From: Paraspadella gotoi
Lineage: Eukaryota > Chaetognatha
Reading direction: 5' to 3'
NCBI GenBank assembly: GCA_051294375.1
Contig: CM119271.1
Coordinates: 800,721 to 864,720 of the forward strand
Length of the DNA: 64,000 nt
The notes under the pieces are model-generated. The model was not told the DNA's origin and did not search any database. It was given only the letters and a program-made list of their open reading frames with translations. Positions 13,735 through 33,164 of the stretch are shown piece by piece. Numbering within the stretch: the stretch's first letter is position 1; every line of letters begins with the position of its first letter. The translations under genes were made by a program, and so were the position numbers.

Positions 13735-13772
13735 AGACATGTTTCGAACGTATATTTCGTTCATCATCAGTG
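13735..13772 (-). ncRNA. Hammerhead ribozyme motif, best-conserved copy
   Basis: Reading the minus strand: CUGAUGA, one extra U, stem II GAACG with loop AAAUAUA and CGUUC (5 perfect pairs), then GAAAC AUGUC. The conserved GAA-A is followed by the self-complementary ACAUGU and the cleavage triplet GUC. Stem I is available as GCA/UGC plus AGUU/AACU across the internal loop. With so short a stem III, activity would be expected mainly as a double (dimeric) hammerhead, as in other type I motifs with palindromic stem III. Predicted cleavage is between 13736 and 13735. The single nucleotide between A9 and stem II departs from the textbook core. Confidence 0.72.
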
Positions 13773-13884
13773 CTTTAACTAATAGTAATAAATTAAGTGA
13801 AAAGAAGAATGTGAAATTTGAAATGTGCATTTGATTAGGGATAGATAAGTTAAAGAGAAAAGAGAAATGTAAGAATTAAGAAAG

Positions 13885-14230
13885 AGCTCAAAATGAGCTG
13901 GCCCCCCTTGGTAGAGCAAATGGGGGACAGGGCTGATAGGCCGGGTCATGAGTGCGTCATTGGTTGAGAGGAGAGGGCTACAGAGCTGACGATGGTTGGG
14001 TCGGGGATTTCGCCTTGTGGAAGAATTCCTAATGCCACTCTTGTCTCTCCGACTGCCCTCGTCTTGCCTGCTGACGAGGTAGGCGGTTGTCCGTTCTTGC
14101 CGCTTTTGCGACAGGAGTGGTGGACCTCCTCTCCTTTCTCCTGTAGCCGTCGTTTTGGTGGACGCTCGGCCCACAGAGAAAGGGACTGAGTTGCTACCTT
14201 TGAAGGGGAAGTTAAGTATAATAATTCTGC
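13885..14230. repeat. Second GC-richer module with the same hairpin start
   Basis: Begins AGAGCTCAAAATGAGCTGG like 8345 and is likewise adjacent to the hammerhead element on its left. The rest diverges from the first copy. Open frames on both strands look like by-products of GC content; I see no domain. Confidence 0.35.
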
Positions 14231-14829
14231 ACAAATGATTTATTAATCTTTGCAAGGATTGATATCGATGTGGCGTGAAACTTGGCAACGCCCACTATAT
14301 TTTATTTGTTATACATAAATTTTTTAAATTCCAAAAAATAATTTTTTTTATAAATTTCCTTTTTTTTTTTACCAAACCTACGCAGAATAGCCCTAAAGAC
14401 GAATTTGACTACAGTTTTTGATTTGTTTTCAATGGATTTTCAATGATTTTGACCCACTTAAAATAATTTTCTAAAAAGAGTTATATTTCCTATTATCAAC
14501 TTTTGTGAGGAATTCGAATCTGCTTTCAAAAATGAGAAAAAAACATTTTAAAATTTTAACATTTTCTATGTATAAATATGGGCGTGTGCGAAAATTGAAA
14601 AATAAAATATAATTTTATATAAAAATGTTCACAGGTACAAGCCTGTTCGTGATCTACTATTCGAATTTTGATTCTACTTAATTTTAATATTTTTGCTATG
14701 CTTTTCTAGACAACCTTTTTCTCGCTAATGCTAAATTTCCTTCCTAAATTAACTCGGCTAATTAGTAATCCCAATACTTCTAATGTTCCTCCAATTAAAT
14801 TAGATAACTATTGATTATTTAATTTCCTA

Positions 14830-15165
14830 TATTTAGAATTTGCTCTGACGTCTCTCTCATTCGCATCGCCGCATTCGACCCCGAATCTTGTCTCTGAAAT
14901 CGACAGCGTCTTTTTCTTTGCTTCTCGGACCCCGAATTCGTCTCGCTCAACGACGCCGGGAGATAACTTTCCGGTGTTTTCAGCACACATCCATCTCCGT
15001 CATATAACCTTTCTTCAGCGCCGCCTCCGTCGCCATCTTGGTTCCATTATTCCGCGCCGCCGCCTCTTCCTGGGACTTGGGGGGGGGGGTGTGACGCTCG
15101 TTCTCCCGCTCACCGCCCCTCCCGCCGAGGAGACTTTGGGCAATAGGGTGGAGTGTTGAAAAGAT
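14830..15165. promoter_or_regulatory. CpG-rich island, possible promoter or first exon
   Basis: A locally GC/CpG-rich stretch with, on the minus strand, CCAAGATGGCGACGG: a YY1-like/Kozak motif often found at first exons. It opens MATEAALKKG then meets a possible GT donor. No downstream exons could be assigned. Confidence 0.3.
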
Positions 15166-15599
15166 TGAGTGATTGAACATTATTTTTTTGCTGCCTTTAG
15201 ATATGTAATTAACGAATTTTAAATCCTTTAAAATTGTTTTTAGCATAACAGTGTAGTAAATTCAATTATTTATGTAGTAATATCCTTATAAAATGATTGA
15301 ATTTTAAAATATTTTTTTTTAAGAACAGATTTGGATTCGCGGTAAAAAATTAAAAAACTTTTAAAAAATTTATTATTTTATAAGAATATTACTACAAATA
15401 TGTTCTATTTTATTATACTGTACCATATTAACTATACTGTTCCCGAAACAATAAGAACAAAATATATTTTGTACTAATTATATTATCTCACGTCTAAATA
15501 CTCTATTTTATCATTCAAATAATTTTTTTGTTCGAGTGCTCCACTCTATTGGCATCCCATCCTCGATCCGCGGCGCAACGGACTTGGTGAGCATGGCGC

Positions 15600-15900
15600 T
15601 GCTGTCAGTTTTGCAAGAATAATTGTTTTAAATTTATTTTAATTGCTATTTTGATGATATTTTTAAACGGAAAGCAATTGGGTTAAGGGTGATTAGGGGT
15701 GGCTAGGGGTAGTTAGGGTTTATTGTTAGTGGAGTTTTTTGTATTGTAATCCTTTTTTTCGTTGTGTATAAGATTTAGAAAAAGTTTGGAATTAATTTCA
15801 TCAACTATTTATTTTCTGAAATATATTTTTAATAAAAAGTGGAACTTTTTTTTCATTTTTGGGTTACGATATAGAAGCAAAAAACAAATAACCGACTGGT
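15600..15900 (-). repeat. CCCTAA-like repeat copy lacking the foldback
   Basis: In reverse orientation, the same flanks (CCCAATTGCTTTCCGTTTAAAA and AATAAATTTAAAACAATTATT) are nearly contiguous. The hammerhead/foldback of the other two copies is therefore absent here, so the foldback looks like an insertion or an expendable module. Confidence 0.6.
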
Positions 15901-15924
15901 CGGCGAATGTAAAAATAAGCTGAG

Positions 15925-16125
15925 GACGTCAGTGACCTGTGTCGGTTCTCCGACCTCTCAACAAGATGATTCATGTGGAGTTCCAACGATTGATCCCACT
16001 TGACTGGACCGGGGGTGACACCGGTGGCTGGAGGAGCCTGAGCGGCGCCAACGCCGGGCAAGTTCGGGGCAGAAGTGTGCGTGTCCAATGCTTCGTCTGG
16101 GAATGAATCCGTCCATGTTGAAATC
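15925..16125 (-). other. Possible exon, unknown protein
   Basis: Minus-strand frame reading STWTDSFPDEALDTHTSA then PATGVTPGPVKWDQSLELHM and HLVERSENRHR has protein-like composition. The frame then runs into the dispersed CCCTAA-type repeat (15880-15915), where it stops. No flanking splice sites or domain give a firm call. Confidence 0.3.
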
Positions 16126-16968
16126 GTTTTGTCTTTTGAGAGATTTTTTTTTACTAAAGTAAGCACGAGAAGCTTGCGTAAAAAATGTGGCAAGATGGGT
16201 TCACAAATTTGGGAGAGTTGTTATTTGTAATGATTGAAATGGTAAGTAAGAAAATAGCGAAAAACGATAAACAATAGGAAGAAGGTAAGGTAGGTTAAAG
16301 AGCAGTTACCCGACCTTGGTTAAATGTCAGTTATGACAAGTTCAGTCTCCTTGTCGCGGTTGTTGTTGACGCAGCAACGTATTCCTTGCATTAAGCAAAG
16401 TAATAAAGTTAGTTATTAATAAGGACTGAAGATGAAAGCGCCGAAAGTTCAAAAGGGTACTACGGGAGTCGTCATCCAATTGTTTATATTAAATTATCAT
16501 CCAATCACTTTTTAAGTTTTATCAGTAATCATATTACCTCATTCTCTTAGAAATTCGTTTCCTATATTTAATAATATTAACATTTTCTTTCCGTAGTCAG
16601 CTCCGTAATTTTCCGTTTATTTCTATTTGACCTGGAATTAGGATTTTGGCTTTACCGCCGATTCTAGATTAGTTTACTCATATAAAATTTTATTAAAATC
16701 GGAACTAAAATCTAGACGTAATTCACGTCGATCGGTACCAAATTTATCGAAATCGAGCCACCAGGAAAAGAGACGATGTTTTCTTTACATAAATATAACG
16801 GCCCAACATTAATTTTTTTTATTTAAAAATAAACAATAGTTTGAACATTGTATTAATAAACCAAAATTATTTTTCATTCTTTTTAAAGTAACAAAGCCTA
16901 TTGTATTCCTTTCAGTAATAATTTACTTTAAAAAATAATATTTAATAAAATAATAAATATAAAATATA

Positions 16969-17053
16969 GAGATTGAGGTAAAGACGAAGTCTTTTTCAAC
17001 AACGATGGGATTTTATTTAAAAACAAAAAAGACTTCGTCTTTACCTCAATCTC
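16969..17053. repeat. 28-bp perfect inverted repeat, 29-nt loop
   Basis: Arms 16969-16996 and 17026-17053 (GAGATTGAGGTAAAGACGAA...) are exactly complementary; the loop contains CAACAACGATGGGATTTTATTT. A small foldback element, intergenic, left of ATF4. Confidence 0.9.
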
Positions 17054-17767
17054 AATTCGATACACAATGAAAAGAAAGAATTCTCGCAATATAAAATTTA
17101 AAAAGTTTTAACCTAGTTTTAAATGAAAACAAACCAGTTTTATACTAAATATATTTTTATACATTAAAGGTGAAGTTCAATCAAAATTTTTCAAAGTGAT
17201 TGGTCAAAACAAGGAAAATGCTCGTTCTGGGCCCTGTTTTTTAAAACTGACTTCAAATTATAATAAATATTAAAGTTTATATAATAAAAAGTTTAATTTA
17301 CTTTCGCTTTCGTCTAAAAAAGTAATTTAAATAGATTATCTTAAACGTTTTAAAAGTGGGAAAATGCTCGTTCAGGGCCCGGAAGTCAATCGATTTCGAC
17401 TAAACAGCAATTTCGACCTCTCCATCAAATTTCCCACCCCAAAATTTTTTTGAAAGATTTTAATACTGTTATGCAAAATATTTTTGAAAAAGGGCTTCTT
17501 TTTTATGTTATATACAAAGGCAGCAAAAAAATGTTTCATCGCTCAATATTTTCATCACTACTGTAGATATCTTGCCTTTTGACTTTAGAGAATTTATTCA
17601 CTTTTCACTTTTAACTTATTCTTTGTACCAACTTCATAGCTTATAAATTTTTTTACTTCAAATCTTGATCAAAATTTAAAAAAAAACATTTTAAGCCAGA
17701 TTTTTTTTTTACATCAGAAATCGCAATTCTATACAAAAACGAAAAAGTCGCGAAAGTCACTTGACCA

Positions 17768-19102
17768 TCATCGGCGTTCCTCTCCCTTTTTCATCCTTAT
17801 CTCCTCCATCAAATTCTTTAAGTACCCAATCTCCATCTCCAGGCCTTCCACCTTTTTCCTCAACTCAGTGTTCTTCCTCTCCTCTTCTTCTTCCTCCTTG
17901 AAGATTGAACAAGCTTCCTGCCTCTTCTTCAAGCGGTACCGCTGCGCAGCCGTCTTGTTCTGACCCTTTTTCTTTAACCGCCGCGCCTCCAAAGCTTCGA
18001 CGCGAGACGATTTGGCGGTCTCGGCGTTGGTGGACGCGCTCGCTTTTCGGCGTCGCGGCGCTTGCTTCTGAGCGTAAGGATGGAAATGATCTATGCGTTC
18101 TGTGGTGGGGACATTCGAGGGAGGTGGAGGCATTGATGACGCTGCCTCCGTCTTAACGACAAAGGGATCGTCCTGGAGCTTTTTCGCTTTTAGTGGCGCG
18201 ATTTCCGAAAACTCAAATCGGCTCAAGTCTATCGTATAAAAGGAGGCGATGTCTAAGTCTTGATTATCGAACGCATGATTGGGCCCTGGATCCGTCAGGA
18301 CTTCGGCGTGGTTTCGGAGCGGCGGCGCCAGTTCGTCCCTTTCGTTCTCGTTTAAGCTTCCGATTTCTTTGAAGAAGGCATCGAGGTCGAAACTGTTGTC
18401 GCTGAGATCGTCGAAGAGTTTGGCGCAATGTTCGTCTGCAATGTAAATAGTAGTTGAATTACATAATCATTAGGATATTAAAAGTTGTTAGAAAGAACAA
18501 TTTTTATATGAAATTGGTACAACCAATATAAAAATTATCCATTCATTTAATAAATAAGCTATCTTGCCCCTGACTTTGGACATGTTCGTTTACCATAAAG
18601 CGAATTCAAAAGCGAACAATCTTCGCCGGGCGTCGCCGAAGCCAAGGTTGAGTCGCCTTCGAGTTTCTGAAAATAAACAAGACGTTAGAAGCTAAAATTG
18701 ATTCCTTATGTCGAACCGCCGCTCATTCCCTCACCGGTTTCTTGAGGTGGGGGCCATCCTCGACGACGTCGGTCCACTCCACGCCGAATCCGCAGTCGAG
18801 CAGCGTCTCGGGAGAGACTTCGGCAACGGCGGTCGTCGTTTCCTCGGAGAGGGTCACCACCTCTGCGCCAATCAACGGTTCTGGAGGAATTTGAAGAAGT
18901 GAAGGGCTAAATTTTAATGATGCAATACTGATGCAAATCTCAAGGTGATTAAAATTACCCGTTCCCCCTCACCTTGCCACGCGAAGCCATCAAACTTGAA
19001 GGGATCAGGTATGGACGCCTGATCCCCCGCGGCACCGTAGCCCAAATACTCGTATGCTGCGTGAAGAGACATCGTGTCGACGATCGACTTGTCCTTCAAC
19101 AT
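17768..19102 (-). CDS. ATF4: ATF4-type bZIP transcription factor, 4 exons, 338 aa
   Basis: Nuclear bZIP activator of the integrated stress response (family knowledge). My exons, in transcript order, are 19102-18973, 18880-18735, 18666-18594 and 18435-17768. All introns are GT-AG, phases agree, and the total is 1017 nt. The C-terminus has the basic region (residues about 276-287, NKTAAQRYRLKK) followed by a leucine zipper (about 304-332) of the ATF4 type; the length is close to the family's usual 350. The N-terminal half is acidic with Phe/Leu/Asp clusters, as expected of an activation domain. The start chosen is MLKDKS; its context is poor (T at -3, T at +4), and a second in-frame Met lies 10 codons downstream in better context. 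An overlapping upstream ORF in the same leader supports the ATF4 identity. Introns are only 68-158 bp. I see no clear DSG-type degron. CREB2/ATF5 would be the main alternative name. Confidence 0.9.
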
Positions 19103-19163
19103 TTAATCGGTGGGATTTTTCGATGATGCTCGAGAGAGCTCCTTTGGCGGTTGGGGAAGCCAT
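19005..19163 (-). promoter_or_regulatory. ATF4 inhibitory upstream ORF overlapping the main start
   Basis: A 52-codon ORF (MASPTAKG..., ending GSGVHT) starts at 19163 in near-optimal context (ACAACCATGG, A at -3 and G at +4). It runs out of frame through the ATF4 start at 19102 and overlaps the coding region by 98 nt. In animals, ATF4 is controlled by a short uORF1 and a longer uORF2 that overlaps the main ORF; this has the uORF2 layout, with a strong uORF start and weak main start. A possible splice acceptor (ATTACCAG) lies just upstream, so part of the leader may be in another exon. A candidate uORF1 of 12 codons (MAVDARIG...) occurs further upstream near 19290-19330, but whether it is in the mRNA is unknown. 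Confidence 0.8.
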
Positions 19164-19763
19164 GGTTGTCTGGTAATGAAATAAGGTGAAAGTTAGTGAG
19201 GCTGGCAAAGCTATACGACGACGAAAAAAAAAAATTAAGACGCTCTTGGGGGGGGATATGGGAAATAAACCATTTGGGTTCTTAATAGTTATCGCAAGAC
19301 GTTCCCGATCCGGGCATCAACGGCCATTTTTCGCAGCCGCCTCGTGCCTCACCCGAGGCGAGAATGATCAAGATAATAAAATTCTGTGGATTAGAACGAG
19401 AAAACGAATATGTACGTTTTCAAAGATCAAGAGGCTTATTTTTACATTCGCCGACCGGGATTTTGTGGTCAGTTATTTGTTTTTTGCTTCTTATGAGCAA
19501 CATATAGAAATCTCGCTACGGAAAAAAAAAGACACTAATAAGAGTAAAAAAACTTTATATTACAAATTTTATTTCGAAACCTTTGCGAACCCGAACTACC
19601 CGTAATCCAAAACCACCCATAATCCTAACCACCCCTAATCCCTAACCAGTAATCACTTTTAACCCAATTGCTAACCGTTTAAAAATTATAAAATCAAAAT
19701 CTTGTTGCGTTATTTGTTTGATTTGTTTACGCACAATTAGTTTTATTAAGAAACAAAGTTCGG

Positions 19764-19922
19764 ACATGTTTCGGTTTCAATCAGCGCAAAAATGTACTTA
19801 TTTGTGAAACAAATATTTTTACAGACTTCGAAGTTTGAAGAAAGAGTCTGTAAAAAAATTTGTTTCACAAATCAATTCATTTTTGGGCTGGTGAAGGCTT
19901 ACATTGAAGCCAAAACATGTCC
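19764..19922. repeat. Foldback carrying opposed hammerhead remnants
   Basis: The left arm holds a minus-strand hammerhead remnant (GCGCTGAT...CCGAAACATGTCC, stem II deleted; plus positions 19762-19790). The right arm holds a plus-strand copy (CTGGTGAAGGCTT-ACATTG-AAGCC, then AAAACATGTCC; 19888-19922). Between them is a 28-bp inverted repeat (19800-19827 and 19845-19872, one mismatch) around a short loop. A transcript of either strand would carry one hammerhead remnant and a long hairpin. Both cores are mutated (A6 to G and G12 to A in the right copy). Confidence 0.6.
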
Positions 19923-20076
19923 AAAATTTATGTTTTACTTTTTACCTTTAACATAAAAATAGCAGGCTAAATTTTACTTTAGCGGACCGCGGTTTTGGCG
20001 GCTTTTTAAAAACCACTTAGAAATATTTATTTAGAAACAATTTTTTAAAAAATTACTCAATTACCCTAGCCCTCTA

Positions 20077-20245
20077 TGGTGGACTAAAATCCACCAACCG
20101 TTCATCAGCGGCCATTGGTTCTGGAGGCAAGTCATTCGCCTCCTAACACAGAGGGACGGGGCGCTTAACCCGCCTGTAACACGGTGTTACAGCTTGATCC
20201 GAAGCTCAGGAACTGCTTATATTGAACGGTTCTGTCACTAACATA
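20077..20245 (+). mobile_element. tRNA-derived SINE (type 1), internally deleted
   Basis: Starts TGGTGGACTAAAATCCACCA, then the tRNA-like head GCGGCCATTGG...GGAGGC; the T-arm is deleted. The body follows (GGGACGGGGCGCTTAACCCG, TAACACGGTGTTACAG) to GAACGGTTCTGTCACTA. It matches the full copies at 27618 and 58061 in inverse orientation. Confidence 0.8.
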
Positions 20246-22023
20246 AAACAATAATTACTGTCTCTTCACCTCTACACTAACTACCCCATGCCCACCCTTA
20301 ACCCTAACCCCGGTCGGCGAAATGAAAAGTAACCCAAATAATTAAAATAAATTTAAAACAATTATTATTAATTATAAAATTTAAAAAATTGTATTACTGC
20401 ACAAAAAAGTGTATATTATAGCGCAAACTGAGACTGGACGCGAAAGGGAAAACAAAAATGGATTAACAAACCACCGACCGTTTGTAGCTAAGGTTGGTTG
20501 CGGACGTCGAATAGTAAAGTTACCCATTATATTACATAATATTAGTATTATTACTCACTTTTTATGATTTGTCGAACGCAAACCGAAGTTTGCAGTGGGC
20601 GTTGGGGGGAGGTCGTTTAAGCTGCCATTTTAAATTTGTAATAATTTATTTGCTTCTAAGACGATCGAAGTTGCCAGGGAAGAATGAAGGAGAGTCCGGC
20701 TCGGGAGGTGCGGGTGGAGACGGCGTGGTCCAAGAATTTTCTAGAAGATATTCCTCCGCGGGATTTTTGTAAAAATATAGAATGAATAAGTGACCAGAGA
20801 GACGGAAAAACCTTTTTCTTTTTAAGATGTTGCTCGGCTTTTCGTTATCAGTTTAAATTTCTTGGTATTGTTCCGTAAAATTGGAGAACTACTTTTTATT
20901 ATAGATTCGCGGAAGGATTTGGTTGTAAAAAGGACGTATGTTGCGTCAGCCCTTAAATTTCTTTTTGCGTGTGAGGCTGAGGTGGACGTGCGAGGATATT
21001 AACACGGTACACGCAGACGTCGTGGGATTCGTTAATGAAAAATTGCAAGATTACTTGTTAAATTACTTAATTAGACTTTAAAATTTTATATTAAAAATTT
21101 AAAATGTAACAATTTTATAAATTTCACTATATATTAGATTTAATTATATTATTTATATATTCTTTATTCGTAACGATGATTATTTTATCAGCCTCTCTTG
21201 CTTTAAAGTTTAATGCCTTATCAGTGGGAAGAACAAGAACAATGAAGTTTAAGATTTTTTTGACGAATCGCCTCAAGCTGGGGTTGTCGTGAAACAAGGG
21301 AAAAATGTGGTTTACCAGTAAAATTCGAGTGTCGCTATTCAATGACGCTATTCAATGACGGTGTAGAGGCACATAAATACATTTTATTGACAATAATTAT
21401 TGACACACAAAAAGACATGCTCAATCGTTGAGAGGCTAAGAGAGACTCTCGAGGGAGAGAGAGAGGGTGTCGATGGTCTGAAACCTGCTTCCCTCGCGAC
21501 CATACAACAGACTGACTAACTGGGGTCAACCCCGTGGTGGCGAAACCATCGTCACCATAAGCAATAAGCATAACTGAAAAATGTCTATAATTTCAAATTT
21601 TGTCTATTTCAGCCGTTAAGATAGCTTATTTATTGATTTTTATATTGGTTGTACCAATTTCAATTTCAGCATGTACAGAATTATTTATTTACACTATAGA
21701 CACAGACACACTGATAGAGGGAATGCCCAGAATCTTTGACAAGAGGAAAATTCTAACGAGTCATGTAAATGTTTTACGTACAAAATTAAAAGTAGGTAAT
21801 TCGCGAACGCGGCTTTACGCAAGAAGTTCCATGTTTAATCGCACTGATAGTCGCAGGGGGTACTTGAATTGAGGTCTTAGAGGTGTTCGGTTAGCGTTCA
21901 GCCATCAAAAACCTAAAACCGGCAATAATTACAAATTTTTAATGATTATGTGCACTGTGCAGTTTTCAGACTCTAAACTGGCATAATAATAATTGTTTTT
22001 AGCGAAATAACATCAGCGTTTAT

Positions 22024-30968
<8,945 letters not shown>

Positions 30969-32019
30969 CTCATCGTCGAGGGTTGAATTGTTTTCGAAAA
31001 AAATTTTATAAATTTTTTGCGGAGGCAAATCTTCTTATTAAGTTTTATTATTATTTTTTCTCTGTGCGCTGAAATGTCAATGTCGTCTGTGTTATCGAAA
31101 CAAAAAGACATCGCTTCGTCGATATTCATTTTTTTTAATTCATATTTTTCATGTACAACTTTCGCTGTTTCAGTATTTACCTTCAAGCACCGTCTCGCAA
31201 GATATAACTAGAAACTTCCGGGCCGAATGTGTGACAGAGAGAGAGAGAAATTGAAAGTGTGTCGCTTCCACCTGCTCGCCCTCGTTCGGGGTGAGATTTC
31301 GTCACCTTTTTTTTCTCTCATCTTTGTTCTATTCGCGGAAGCTAGATGCCAGTAGCGAAGCGGTGATTGTCTCTCCCGTTATAGTTGGATATTTTTCCTG
31401 GAATTTTTTAAAATTTTGTTAATATTTGGATTTATTTATGGATTAGCTCGAATATAGGGCTTAGAGGATATTAATTATATTTAAAAAAGAAAAACCTTTT
31501 TCGTATTTTGTAACATTAACAATTTTCTCTCTTCACTGGTTGTTAACAGGTTTTTTAATTTTATATCTAAATTTCTTCTCGTCTGTTCTGACTATTCAGC
31601 AAATATTAATTATAAAAATAAAAAAAATGGTCAATCTACTTTTTGTTCCTTATTTCCTTAGTACTTCTAAAATCTAAAACCAACTTTTTTCTCTACCGAG
31701 TCTTATGTAGTTTCTTATGGAAATCAATAAAATCGACAAACATGACTAGTTATTAAAAATAACCAACTATTTAATTTTCCCTTTTGCTATTTAACTTTTA
31801 TGTTTATCACAATTATCACAAGGTGAATCACAACCGCGCGTGGCTTTCCCGTTTTTCCAGTTTTCGAGTTTGAACGAAAAGAAGTTGACGCAACAGTGAG
31901 AAAAATCAAGATCTCTCTCTCTCTCCTCTTATCCAAAGCGTCTCATTTCTGTTCCATTACCCTGGAATTTAAGTTTTTCCTTAATATTTTTTATTTAAAT
32001 AAACTTATAACCTAATCCT

Positions 32020-32130
32020 TATTCCTAATCTCTAACCCTTATCCCTAACATAATTATTAATTTTTAAACCTAACCCATAACCTTAAACCCTAATCCCTAA
32101 CTTCTTAACCCTAATAATTAACCAACTCTC
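32020..32130. repeat. Degenerate CCCTAA-like tract
   Basis: A run of TAACCCTTATCCCTAACATAA-like units; intergenic, no coding seen. Probably related to the other CCCTAA-like tracts in the window. Confidence 0.4.
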
Positions 32131-32734
32131 AAACCTTAAATTAACTAAGGAGTAGTGTTTCCTTAACCGTTAATTTTTCTACAACATTGGTTAACCGTAA
32201 ACGGTTAAAATCGGTTAATTTAGTGACTTAGCTTATTTGATAATATAAATGCAAAAGAAGGAAAACAATTAAAACTTTGTATTCGAATCTTATTTCAATA
32301 TATAGGATGCAATAATAAAGCAAAGGAAGACACTGAATTATAATAGAAATCTCAATGATGGCGATTACGAGATTCTATCTTTTTTTAAATTTAATAGTTA
32401 TCTTTAAAAAGTGTCAACAGTTAAAGTTTTGAGTTAAGAGATAAAATTGCTTTTGCACTTCTCTGCTTAGACTGCAGAATATATTATTTTCAAATGTGGT
32501 GCTTGTTCACCTGTTGCGTAAAAAAACCTATTTTTTAAAAAAACTTTCATAAAGCATTATGCTGATTTGTTTTTACTCATCTCAGCCCACAAAAATTTAA
32601 GGATACGCTCTGTTTTAAAGTGTGCAATCTTAACAGTTTCCAAAATAAATTTTTAATACTCATTCATGGCAGGTCAATACAAAAAAAAATTGAAATAACT
32701 TGGTATATATCATGCTCGTAATATCAAGCGTTAC

Positions 32735-33109
32735 GGCGTCGTCCGTCCCTTGAAAGTGTGACGTAGGTTTTCATGAATCTTTTCCGCTGAATATGTCGTA
32801 AATGATGAATGAAAAGTAGAGATGAAGATTTAGAAACTTGTCTTTTATATCAAAATGTCCATAAAAATCCTATAAAACACAAGTTCAGGACGGTCGATGC
32901 TACTTTTTGAAAGTCATGAGTCCCGCACTATCATCGATTTAAGTAAGATGCAATTTTTTTTTAGTTTAAGAAAAGAAAACCTGTAGAATGAAGGAGCAAC
33001 TGTAGATTTTTGTCAGCCAACCTTCAACCGACAATCCTCTCTCTCTCTCTCTCACTCCCCTCCTGCCATTCCTAGTCATCTTTTTTTATTATTATTATTA
33101 TTCTCTTTC

Positions 33110-33164
<55 letters not shown>

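Larger units (their letters stand above)
13290..13900 (-). mobile_element. Retrozyme-like or Penelope-terminal-repeat-like element with tandem hammerheads
   Basis: Two same-strand hammerheads bound a 394-nt unit (13342-13735) rich in GA microsatellite, with the recurring landmarks GGTCAGAGGTGAGGACAGGT and TGCAATGTACAAC. Such a layout would yield a unit-length RNA with ends suited to circularisation, as described for retrozymes and for Penelope-like element terminal repeats. No protein is encoded. The same modules recur near 6240-6530, 7880-8340 and (reverse) 27290-27545. On the right the element abuts a GC-richer module beginning GAGCTCAAAATGAGCT. Confidence 0.65.
19440..20530 (+). repeat. 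Dispersed repeat with CCCTAA-like tract
   Basis: Contains degenerate CCCTAA/CCACCC runs (19600-19680), the foldback with hammerhead remnants, a SINE (20077-20245), and an end segment (GCGCAAACTGAGAC... to GGTTGCGGACGTCGAATAGT). The end segment matches 62400-62495, and the start (TTTTTACATTCGCCGACC) matches 15880-15915 and, more loosely, 26600-26650. Confidence 0.65.

Noticed and set aside
13992-14288. Overlapping ORFs of 65 and 169 codons on opposite strands
   Set aside because: They fall in the GC-rich repeat module and run into AT-rich DNA with low-complexity peptides; no domain.
16428-16460. GGACTGAAGATGAAAGCGCCGAAAG, hammerhead-like CUGAAGA...GAAA
   Set aside because: Stem II does not pair well and there is no cleavage triplet or stem III partner.
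20100-20112. TTCATCAG/CTGATGAAC in every type 1 SINE, resembling a hammerhead CUGAUGA
   Set aside because: No GAAA strand or stem II follows at a workable distance.
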